NCBI GenBank assembly: GCA_028274925.1 | Contig: JAQCNR010000266.1 | Location: 1 to 28,603 of the forward strand | Source: Halovenus sp. | GTDB taxonomy: Archaea; Halobacteriota; Halobacteria; Halobacteriales; Haloarculaceae | Direction: 5' to 3' | DNA: 28,603 nt | Shown: in pieces, positions 22,255-28,603 of the stretch | How the letters are laid out: every line of letters begins with the position of its first letter | Numbering within the stretch: the stretch's first letter is position 1 | Made by a program: the position numbers and the translations under genes | The notes under the pieces: model-generated | Told to the model about the DNA's origin: nothing | Databases searched by the model: none | Seen by the model: the letters and a program-made list of their open reading frames with translations, nothing else

Positions 22255-22556
22255 GCGAGGCCGACCGTAGGGAGGCCTCGTTGAAGCGGGCGGGGAACAC
22301 AGTGACCCGCCCGCTCTGTGCAGGACCCTATTCCGCGCTGCTCGCGGCGCGCTCCGCTCCCCGCTCACATTAACGGGGTCTCCTTCCAGTCGACCTCGCG
22401 GCGCGCTTCGCTTGCCGCTCGCAATTCCGAGCCCTTCTTCCGGTCGACCTCGCGCTCCCTGCTCACGGCTTCGCCGTTCGCAGTTCGGAGATCCTCACTG
22501 GCGTTCGGATCTCCCCGACACCCACCTTTACAGGCTCCCCTCCCGCGTGTAGCAAT
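22255..22556. repeat. repeat-rich spacer with hairpins and imperfect direct repeats
   Basis: No gene is seen. Right after the Vms1 stop are two hairpins: CGAGGCC/GGCCTCG (22256-22262 with 22274-22280) and a 9-bp stem GCGGGCGGG/CCCGCCCGC (22286-22294 with 22306-22314, 11-nt loop). The second could act as a terminator or processing stem, although no T-tract follows. Further on, two imperfect copies of about 55 bp share TCGACCTCGCG (22390-22400 and 22444-22454) and similar ends (ATTCCGAG and GTTCGGAG). GC-rich alternating words such as CGCGCTGCTCGCGG recall those in the element at 20058-20458. The end of the spacer holds the promoter of the next gene. Confidence 0.6.
22527..22533 (+). promoter_or_regulatory. 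probable TATA box of the DUF1611 gene
   Basis: TTTACAG is centred about 27 bp before the ATG at 22557, fitting a leaderless transcript. Confidence 0.45.
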
Positions 22557-23579
22557 ATGCGGATCGCCCTGCTCGCTCACGGTAACTTTCCCGACGACGC
22601 CAAGACAGCCGTCGGTGTCCTCCGGTACAGCGACCACGACGCCGTTGCAGTGCTGGACCGCGACCGCGCCGGCGACCGCGTCAGCGACCACCTCCCCGAC
22701 GTGCAGGACGCACCTATCGTCGCCGATTTCGCGGACGTGCCCGACTGCGACGCGCTCGTAATCGGGATTGCACCCATCGGCGGCGGCTTCGAGGAGGGCT
22801 GGCGGCCCGACGTGACGGCGGCACTCCGCCGTGGCTGTGATGTCATCGCCGGCCTGCACGACCCACTGGCTGCGGACGAAGAGTTTGCTCGCCTCGCGGC
22901 CGAGCATGGTGCCGAACTTCAGGACGTGCGCCAGCCACCCGACGACCTGACCGTTGCGGACGGCACTGCCGGCGAGGTGGACGCCCACGTCGTCCTGACG
23001 GTCGGAACGGACTGCTCCTCTGGGAAGATGACTGGCTCCTTCGAGCTACGCGACGCGGCCCGCGAGCGTGGTATCGACGCCGAAGTCGTCCCGACGGGCC
23101 AGACTGGAATCATGATTTCTGGCTGGGGTACCGCCATCGACCGCGTCATTTCGGACTTCGCCGCTGGCGCGACCGAGCGCCTCGTCGAGCAGGCTGGCGA
23201 CCACGACCTGCTGTTCGTCGAGGGTCAGGGCGCACTCGCCCACCCAGCATACTCTGGCGTGACGACTGCAATTCTTCACGGCGCACAGCCTGACTCGCTG
23301 GTGCTCTGTCACGTCGCCGGGCGCGACCGCGTCGGCGGCTACGACAGCTTCCAGTTGCCCGACACGCCAGACTACGCTGACCTGTACGAGTCGATGGCGG
23401 CCCCAATTTCGGGTGCAACTGTCGAGGCGGGCCTACTCAACACGTCCGAGTACGACCGCGAGACGGCCGACGAGCATCTTTCGACCTATGCCGACGTACT
23501 CGATACACCCGTGGCTGACCCTGTCCGTGACGATGTCGACGCAGTGCTCGACAGCCTGCTGGCCGGTGTCGGTGAGTGA
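22557..23579 (+). CDS. DUF1611 / DgcN-family protein (D-amino-acid N-acyl related)
   Basis: This 340-residue protein belongs to DUF1611. One bacterial member, DgcN, is a D-glutamate N-acetyltransferase that works with the enolase-superfamily racemase DgcA in D-glutamate catabolism. The N-terminal half is Rossmann-like (about 1-130, with IGIAPIGGG). The C-terminal half starts with a P-loop-like VGTDCSSGKMT (149-159, Lys157), typical of the family and related to the DTB synthetase fold, and has GQGALAHPAYSGV. The substrate here is unknown. It is followed closely by a TauE/SafE permease and may be coupled to it. In other haloarchaea I recall this gene beside a dipeptide epimerase; here an enolase-family gene lies only about 3.4 kb away, in a different transcription unit. 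Confidence 0.82.
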   Translation: MRIALLAHGNFPDDAKTAVGVLRYSDHDAVAVLDRDRAGDRVSDHLPDVQDAPIVADFADVPDCDALVIGIAPIGGGFEEGWRPDVTAALRRGCDVIAGLHDPLAADEEFARLAAEHGAELQDVRQPPDDLTVADGTAGEVDAHVVLTVGTDCSSGKMTGSFELRDAARERGIDAEVVPTGQTGIMISGWGTAIDRVISDFAAGATERLVEQAGDHDLLFVEGQGALAHPAYSGVTTAILHGAQPDSLVLCHVAGRDRVGGYDSFQLPDTPDYADLYESMAAPISGATVEAGLLNTSEYDRETADEHLSTYADVLDTPVADPVRDDVDAVLDSLLAGVGE

Positions 23580-23583
23580 CCGC

Positions 23584-24363
23584 ATGCTCCCGCCCATCGA
23601 CGCGACTACAGTCTCGCTGGCCGTGCTGGTCCTGTTCGTTGCCGGCGCGACAAACGGCCTCGCTGGCTTTGGGTTTGCTCTCGTCGGAACGATGGCGCTG
23701 GCGACAGTTGTCGCGCCAGCGACGGCGGTTGTATTCATGATCATTCCCATCTTCGCGGTGAATCTCTCGCTGGTGAGTGACCTCTCCGCTGCCCAGCTTC
23801 GGAGCTGTAGCCAGCGGTTCGGCCCGCTCATCGGCGCGGCGCTGGTCGGCACAGTCGCCGGGATGGTGCTGCTCACCTCGATTCCGACCGGGCCGCTTCG
23901 GCTCGGCCTCGGCGTGCTCACGCTGGGGTTTGTCGCCACCGCACAGCGACGGATCGAACTCCCGACAGTCTCCATCGGCGACGGCGTTGCCAAATCGTTG
24001 CTCGGGATGGTCATCGTTGGCTCCATCTCCGGAGTGCTGTTTGGTGGCACCAATGTCGGCGTCCAACTCATCGCGTATCTCCGAAGCTTCGAGCTCTCTC
24101 ACGGGCTGTTCGTCGGCGTCGTTGCGCTGGTCTTTCTGGGACTGAACGGCCTCCGTGTTGGCGTTGCTGGCGCGCTCGGCCTCTACCCGAGCCTCGCGGT
24201 CGTTGGTGGGTCTGTTCTCGCGGCACTCCCAGCGGTACTCGGTGTCGCCGTTGGCAAGCGACTGCGAGTCGCCGCGAGCGAGGGCACACGGCGGTTCGTC
24301 GTGCTGGCGCTGCTCTCGGCCGTCGGCGTTCGACTCGTTGCTGGCGGTCTCGGTGTGCTGTGA
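23584..24363 (+). CDS. TSUP (TauE/SafE) family membrane permease
   Basis: This 259-residue membrane protein is built of about eight hydrophobic helices in two halves, as in the sulfite/organosulfonate exporter family. Typical motifs are the first-helix GATNGLAGFGFALV and, in the second half, GSISGVLFGGTNVGVQL. The TSUP family exports or takes up sulfite, thiosulfate, sulfoacetate or other organic acids; the substrate cannot be read here. The ATG at 23584 is chosen because it begins just before the first helix. A GTG at 23572 overlapping the stop region of the DUF1611 gene is a real alternative and would couple the two. Only 4 bp separate the genes if the ATG is used, so they are an operon and the permease may move the DUF1611 enzyme's substrate or product. 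Confidence 0.85.
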   Translation: MLPPIDATTVSLAVLVLFVAGATNGLAGFGFALVGTMALATVVAPATAVVFMIIPIFAVNLSLVSDLSAAQLRSCSQRFGPLIGAALVGTVAGMVLLTSIPTGPLRLGLGVLTLGFVATAQRRIELPTVSIGDGVAKSLLGMVIVGSISGVLFGGTNVGVQLIAYLRSFELSHGLFVGVVALVFLGLNGLRVGVAGALGLYPSLAVVGGSVLAALPAVLGVAVGKRLRVAASEGTRRFVVLALLSAVGVRLVAGGLGVL

Positions 24364-24391
24364 GCGAGCCGATGAACACCTCGCCAGACTA

Positions 24392-24398
24392 CTTATGT
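24392..24398 (+). promoter_or_regulatory. candidate TATA box of the 24422 gene
   Basis: CTTATGT lies about 27 bp before the ATG at 24422. Between it and the start is TATACAGTAA (24409-24418), a decamer that also occurs at 5861-5870 upstream of the hydrolase promoter. Confidence 0.45.
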
Positions 24399-24421
24399 CT
24401 GTTTGTGGTATACAGTAACAC

Positions 24422-24775
24422 ATGTCCAGCGACGCGCCGCCGACCCCGCCCGAGGAGCTGTCCGACGACGTCACTGCGACGTTACAGGAACTGGACGAAC
24501 AGGGGTTACGACGGGCGATTATCTACGCGCAGGAACTGCTTCAGGCCGCCGACACGGCGGTCACAGAGATCGAACCGAGCCCCAACGAGGATATCCTCCG
24601 GACGACCGACCGCGACGGCTACACTGAAGTGGTCAAACAGGTCCGCTGCGCAGACGGCTGTGTGGACTGTCCACACGGTCCCTACCTGTACCACGTTACC
24701 CGAGAAAGTCGTCCAGAAGGCGGCGCACACACCCACTGGAAATTCATCGGACGCGTCCACGGCGAGCACGAGTAA
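24422..24775 (+). CDS. small Cys/His-rich haloarchaeal protein
   Basis: I do not know the function of this 117-residue protein. The first half is helical and acidic (about 10-60, with LQELDEQGLRRAIIYAQELL). The second half has a cysteine cluster, Cys76-x3-Cys80-x2-Cys83-Pro-His85, then GPYLYHV, and ends with His103 and His105 near HTHWKFIG, so a small metal site is likely. The string CxxxCxxCPHGPYLY resembles the short CxxPxCxCxxxxxHGPYxY pattern seen in DUF6788-type proteins often found with mobile elements, but here it is more compact. It is transcribed alone from a leaderless-type promoter. Its TAA stop abuts the TGA stop of the convergent MFS gene with no base between. Confidence 0.78.
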   Translation: MSSDAPPTPPEELSDDVTATLQELDEQGLRRAIIYAQELLQAADTAVTEIEPSPNEDILRTTDRDGYTEVVKQVRCADGCVDCPHGPYLYHVTRESRPEGGAHTHWKFIGRVHGEHE

Positions 24776-26140
24776 TCAGGCGTAGGCCGTGAACTCCTCA
24801 CCGAAGACGAGGAAGTAGCCGGTTCCGAGGAGTCCAACGGCTGCTGCAAGACTGAACGCGGCCGCCGGGCTGACGAAATCCCACAGGGCGCCGCCAACGG
24901 CCGCGCTCGGGATCACGGCCACGTTTCTGAGCAGATAGTACGTCCCGGTGACGCGCCCGCCGACCCCCTGCTCGGCCGGGCCAACGATCAGTGCTTTGTG
25001 TGAGGGCAGGCCCGCGAACCGGAGCCCCGAGAAGGCGAAGACTGCGACCAGCACGGCCGACAGTGGCAGTACGGACCCGGCCAGTCGCGGCGCAAATATC
25101 AACACGACCGGGAAGACTGCGTAGACGGCGAAACCCACAGCAACGACGGGTTTCAGCCCAACACGCTCGGCGGCCTTCGCTGCCGGAGCCATAATCAACA
25201 GCGCGACCAGCATCTCCACGCCCAGCAGATACCCGAAGAACGCCTGCGGCGACAGCGAGAGGTCGTAGGCAAATCCACCGAGTGCGACTGTCGTGTCCAG
25301 TCCGACCTGAAACACGTCGGTGACGACTAGCACGAAAAAGACGTAGACCATCCCGTTGGCAAACCGGACGAGTGTATCTCCGACAAGCAGCGGGCGGAGG
25401 GGGTCGGGCATCTCTCGCACGTCCTGGCGAATCTGTGCTACGCCCGCAAAGGAATCCCCAAACGTGTCGTCGCTCGCGTCGTACAGCAGATGTTGTGCAA
25501 GCGTCCCGAGTGCGCCGAACAGCACCGCAACCGCCAGCACGTACCGAAAGCTCACAGTGAACTCTGGGTGCAACCCCAGCAACAGCGCCGCAACTACTGG
25601 TCCGATGAGAAACGCGGTCCGGCGGACCGTCTCGGTACTCGCGAAGCCGGCGGCCAGCCGCGAGGGGTCGGTGGCCTGTTTCACTACGGCAAAGGTCGCA
25701 CCCAGTCCGAAGGATTTCCACGCCTGTGCGAGTACGAGGCCGACGAACATCCAGAGCCAGGGTTCGATTGTCACCCCGAGCAGACTCACTGTGCCGAGAC
25801 TCGGAGCGACCAGCCAGACGAGAAAGCCAATCGTCGAAATCAGCCCGAAGGCCGTCAGTGCGGACCGCGAGCCGAGTTTGTCAGAGACGGCTCCGCCCGG
25901 ATACGGATACACTGCAGAGATGACGTTACCGAACGTGCCGAATATGCCAACGACGAGACCCGTCGCGCCGAGTTCGACCATGTACTTCGGGAGAAATCGG
26001 CTGGTCATCTGGAAGCCGAGGCTGAACGCGAACATCGCCAGCGAAAGCACCAGCACATCCCGCTCGAGCGCGAGAAATTGCCGGATAGTCCCCAGTATAC
26101 CTGTCTGCTCGGCGTCGGCCGACACCTCCTGTTTGCTCAT
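24776..26140 (-). CDS. MFS transporter
   Basis: This 454-residue protein has about twelve hydrophobic helices in two six-helix bundles, joined by a charged central loop (about 215-250: YDASDDTFGDSFAGVAQIRQDV). The loop between helices 2 and 3 carries the MFS motif A in the form GGAVSDKLGSR. The N-terminal 30 residues are cytoplasmic and polar. It is a member of the major facilitator superfamily, probably a drug or metabolite exporter of the MFS_1 type; the substrate cannot be told. It stands alone: convergent with the small Cys/His protein, whose stop touches its own, and divergent from the binding-protein gene at 26266. An AAGTAT/AATTAA box lies about 38 bp before the ATG. Confidence 0.85.
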   Translation of the reverse strand: MSKQEVSADAEQTGILGTIRQFLALERDVLVLSLAMFAFSLGFQMTSRFLPKYMVELGATGLVVGIFGTFGNVISAVYPYPGGAVSDKLGSRSALTAFGLISTIGFLVWLVAPSLGTVSLLGVTIEPWLWMFVGLVLAQAWKSFGLGATFAVVKQATDPSRLAAGFASTETVRRTAFLIGPVVAALLLGLHPEFTVSFRYVLAVAVLFGALGTLAQHLLYDASDDTFGDSFAGVAQIRQDVREMPDPLRPLLVGDTLVRFANGMVYVFFVLVVTDVFQVGLDTTVALGGFAYDLSLSPQAFFGYLLGVEMLVALLIMAPAAKAAERVGLKPVVAVGFAVYAVFPVVLIFAPRLAGSVLPLSAVLVAVFAFSGLRFAGLPSHKALIVGPAEQGVGGRVTGTYYLLRNVAVIPSAAVGGALWDFVSPAAAFSLAAAVGLLGTGYFLVFGEEFTAYA

Positions 26141-26265
26141 GAGTCCGGACGCTACTACCGAATCGTCCTGCGGATACTTAATTATCGAGCAGACCTGTTT
26201 GCCAGCCAGAAACTAATCAGTGGCCTTATGTACGCGACAGCGAATCAATTATAGATACATAGACG

Positions 26266-28065
26266 ATGGGAACAACGCAGGACGACGGCCCCAAAATCAC
26301 AAGGCGGCAGTTGCTTGGGGGTGCGGCCGCACTCTCGCTTGGCTCGACCAGCGGCTGTATCCAACGGATCAGAAGCATCCTCAATCGCGATTCGCCGTCG
26401 GCGGTGTCACTGTCGGTCACCGCACCGCCAGCAGACTCTGACCGGATGGCGACGCTGCTTGCCCGCCATCTCGTCGAGAATCTCGAAGCTGTTGGGGTCA
26501 ACGCAACCCTGAATATTCTCCCAGAAACCGAACTCTACCGCGAAGTCCTGTTGAACGGCAACTTCGAGCTATTTGTCGCGCAGCTACCACCAATGGAGGA
26601 CCCGCAGGCGCTGTACTCGCTTTTGCACTCGGTGTACGCGAGTGAACCGGGCTGGCAGAACCCCTACCACTACGCTGACATCAGACTCGACAAACTGCTC
26701 GCCCGCCAGCGCGAAAGTAGCGGCGACCAGCGCCGAGAGGATGTCGGCTCGGCGCTCGATGATATCTGCCAGACACAGCCGTTTACCACCGTGGCCTTTC
26801 CCGACGAGATTCGGGCCGCCCGGACCGACAACTTCCGCGGCTGGGAACGCCACGAACTGCAAGACCCTCTGTCGTATCTCACACTCGACCGGGCTCCGGG
26901 AGTCTCACAGACCGAGCAGTTGCCGCTCAGGCTCGCTGTTGTCGACTCGCGGATATCCCAGAATCTCAACCCACTGTCGGTCGAGTACCGCCAGATGAAC
27001 CCGGTGACCGACCTGCTGTACGACCCGCTCGTTCGTCGCCTCGACGGCGAACTCATCCCGTGGTTGGCCGCCGACTACGAGTTCCAGGACTCGAACACGC
27101 TTCGGGTCTCGCTGCGACCGGGACTTCGCTGGCACGACGGCACCTCGCTGACCGCCAACGACGCCGCGTTCAGCTACCGATTTCTCGCAGACACCTCGCT
27201 GGGCAAAATCACCCAGACCGTTCCGGCACCACGGTTTCAGGCCTGGAGCGGGCTCGTTTCCGACGCCCACGCTGTCGACGACACGACGGTCGAACTCACC
27301 ATTCCGAACGCGAGTCAGGAAGTCGCCGAACAGGCACTAACTGTTCCGCTGTTCCCTGAGCACATCTGGCGAGAACTGAGCGACCCGGCAGATATCCAGG
27401 GTATCGAAGGCTCGAACAACATTACCAACGCCATCGTCCATGCTAACACTGAAGCCGTCGGCAGCGGCCCCTTAGCCGTCGAGAACGTCTCCAGCGGGGA
27501 GGAGGTAGTGCTCAGACCGTTCGAAGACCACTTCCTCCAGCGCGGAGCCGGCATCTTCGAGGAGATTCCAGCGGCCTTCGCGGGCCAGCCTGCGTTCGAC
27601 CGCCTCCAGCTTACCATGCTCCCCTCCAACGAGACGGCAGTCAACCAGGTCGCAAGCGGCGATGTCGACGCGACGGCGACGAGTGTCGACCCCCGGGAAC
27701 CGATCATCAACCGGATTCTCGAGGCGTCTGGCGTCTCGCAGTTTACCGAGCGCTCACACTCGCCGTACCAGATTGGATTCAACACTGGGACGACACCGTT
27801 CAGTAACCCGTACTTCCGTCGACTGGTGGCGCGACTGGTCGACAAACAGTACGTCGCCGACGAGATTTTCGAGGGCTACGGCAGTCCGGCCACTAATCCG
27901 TTCAGCAACACACGGTGGAATCCCGACAGCCTCGCCTTCGGCCCGGAAGACCCGGTGGTTCCCTTTATCGGCACGAATGGTGAACTCGACGCCGAGACGG
28001 CACGAGAAGCGTTCCGCGAGCGCGGCTTCGAGTTCGACGAGAACGGCACACTGATAATCAGATGA
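26266..28065 (+). CDS. Tat lipoprotein, family-5 (peptide-type) solute-binding protein, apparently circularly permuted
   Basis: This is a 599-residue exported lipoprotein with a Tat signal TRRQLLGGAAALSLG and lipobox Cys31 (STSGC). It is related to the dipeptide/oligopeptide binding proteins (SBP_bac_5). The order of parts is unusual. Residues about 43-200 (ARHLVENLEAVGVNATL, then a Tyr/Leu-rich LLHSVY segment and LDKLLARQRE) look like the normal C-terminal lobe. Residues about 208-599 begin with LRLAVVDSRISQNLNPL, LLYDPLVRRLDGELIPWLA and LRPGLRWHDGTSLTANDAAFSYRF, the normal N-terminus, and end at AREAFRERGFEFDENGTL, normally mid-protein. The reading frame is intact. The stop overlaps the next gene as ATGA. 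No ABC permease or ATPase gene is in the window. Confidence 0.85.
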   Translation: MGTTQDDGPKITRRQLLGGAAALSLGSTSGCIQRIRSILNRDSPSAVSLSVTAPPADSDRMATLLARHLVENLEAVGVNATLNILPETELYREVLLNGNFELFVAQLPPMEDPQALYSLLHSVYASEPGWQNPYHYADIRLDKLLARQRESSGDQRREDVGSALDDICQTQPFTTVAFPDEIRAARTDNFRGWERHELQDPLSYLTLDRAPGVSQTEQLPLRLAVVDSRISQNLNPLSVEYRQMNPVTDLLYDPLVRRLDGELIPWLAADYEFQDSNTLRVSLRPGLRWHDGTSLTANDAAFSYRFLADTSLGKITQTVPAPRFQAWSGLVSDAHAVDDTTVELTIPNASQEVAEQALTVPLFPEHIWRELSDPADIQGIEGSNNITNAIVHANTEAVGSGPLAVENVSSGEEVVLRPFEDHFLQRGAGIFEEIPAAFAGQPAFDRLQLTMLPSNETAVNQVASGDVDATATSVDPREPIINRILEASGVSQFTERSHSPYQIGFNTGTTPFSNPYFRRLVARLVDKQYVADEIFEGYGSPATNPFSNTRWNPDSLAFGPEDPVVPFIGTNGELDAETAREAFRERGFEFDENGTLIIR

Positions 28066-28603
28066 TTCCACTCCTCCCCGAAATCAGCGTTGTCGTGACG
28101 GTGCTGGTCGTCGCGGGAGTCGTCACTATCGTCGGCCTCGACCGCGTCTGGGCGTTCCGTGACCGCGCCCGCGACCGGTTTCTGTACGTCTTTCCGTACG
28201 TGCTGTTGTTGCTCGGCGTCTTCGCGGTGAACTCGGTGTTGCGGTCGGTTGGACCGACGCTGTCGTGGCTGCTCAACTGGCAGATTACCGACGAAATATT
28301 CAGTCTCGAAGGAGAGTTCGTCGCCGTCCTCCAGAGCTACGGGACTCCGGCCGCGACGGTGTACTTTTCGTACACCTACATCTACGGCTATATCTTTCTC
28401 CTGTTGTTCCCGGTGGTGGCCTACCTCGTCATGCAGGACGACCGGCCGTTCCGGATGGCGATTATCGCCTACGCGCTCAACTACATCATCGGCGTTGGCT
28501 GTTACGTTCTGTTCATTGCGTACGGGCCGCGTAACGTGATGCCAGACCTGGTCGACCAGCTTCTGTACGTCCACTGGCCGGAGTCGAATCTGCTCACCAC
28601 CGA
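28062..28603 (+). CDS. PAP2-type membrane enzyme, IPC-synthase-like (partial)
   Basis: The gene starts with ATG at 28062, overlapping the binding-protein stop as ATGA, and runs off the window after about 180 codons. The visible part has four to five hydrophobic helices (about 7-26, 46-62, 116-138 and 147-165) and then YGPRNVMPDLVDQLLY, followed by WPESNLLTT. This GPRN and W-P pattern recalls haloarchaeal PAP2-superfamily proteins of the inositol-phosphorylceramide-synthase/AUR1-like type, in which the catalytic His motifs follow just beyond the point where the window ends. Such enzymes transfer or remove lipid phosphate groups at the membrane. The catalytic residues are not visible here, so this call rests on the N-terminal half only. 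Translation is coupled to the binding protein. Confidence 0.75.
   Translation, partial: MIPLLPEISVVVTVLVVAGVVTIVGLDRVWAFRDRARDRFLYVFPYVLLLLGVFAVNSVLRSVGPTLSWLLNWQITDEIFSLEGEFVAVLQSYGTPAATVYFSYTYIYGYIFLLLFPVVAYLVMQDDRPFRMAIIAYALNYIIGVGCYVLFIAYGPRNVMPDLVDQLLYVHWPESNLLTT

Noticed and set aside
23437..24474. 345-residue antisense frame opposite the DUF1611 and TSUP genes
   Set aside because: It is very rich in Arg, Asp, Gln and His from the reverse of hydrophobic coding sequence, and spans two firm genes.
25356..26254. Plus-strand frames of 286 and 254 residues opposite the MFS gene
   Set aside because: Neither has membrane or domain character, while the minus strand has a complete 12-helix transporter.

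Overview
The window is chromosomal DNA of a halophilic archaeon (class Halobacteria). The proteins are strongly acidic, exported proteins carry twin-arginine signals with lipoboxes, promoters are mostly AT-rich boxes about 27 bp before the start codon (leaderless type), and several small genes match families I know only from haloarchaea. I cannot name the genus.

Layout. (1) 231-2331, minus strand: a tight cheY-cheC-cheD chemotaxis operon. (2) 2428-5788, minus: a DUF7500-like protein with a low-complexity linker, a quinone-type methyltransferase, and a secreted CocE/X-Pro-peptidase-like hydrolase with an acidic C-terminal tail. (3) 5970-9111: a Tat-lipoprotein copper nitrite reductase (nirK), divergent from a PAS histidine kinase whose receiver domain has lost its phospho-acceptor. 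(4) 9301-17282, plus: the A-type ATP synthase operon atpH-I-K-E-C-F-A-B, mostly with overlapping or nearly abutting genes. atpD is not present. (5) 17240-19965: two small minus-strand genes, a frameshifted zinc-ribbon gene on the plus strand, an enolase-superfamily protein and panB. (6) 19966-20511: a non-coding, strongly palindromic element of about 400 bp. (7) 20512-24775: DUF99, DUF5786, an archaeal Vms1/VLRF1-type peptidyl-tRNA hydrolase, a repeat-rich spacer, a DgcN/DUF1611 protein, a TauE/SafE permease and a small Cys/His-rich protein. (8) 24776-28603: an MFS transporter, a solute-binding lipoprotein that appears circularly permuted, and the start of a PAP2-type membrane enzyme cut by the window edge.

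How genes work together. CheY, CheC and CheD form the excitation/adaptation arm of archaellar taxis; the other che genes are outside the window. The atp operon supplies peripheral stalk (H, E), stator/rotor membrane parts (I, K), central-axle adaptors (C, F) and the catalytic head (A, B), but axle subunit D must come from elsewhere. NirK gives nitrite reduction to NO at the outer membrane face, and the divergent kinase could sense redox or respiratory state (inference). PanB serves coenzyme A synthesis. Vms1-like protein probably serves ribosome rescue.

The points most worth attention are the permuted binding protein coupled to a PAP2 enzyme, the nested inverted-repeat element, the missing atpD, the frameshifted DUF7501 gene, and the unusual codon choice of atpK.
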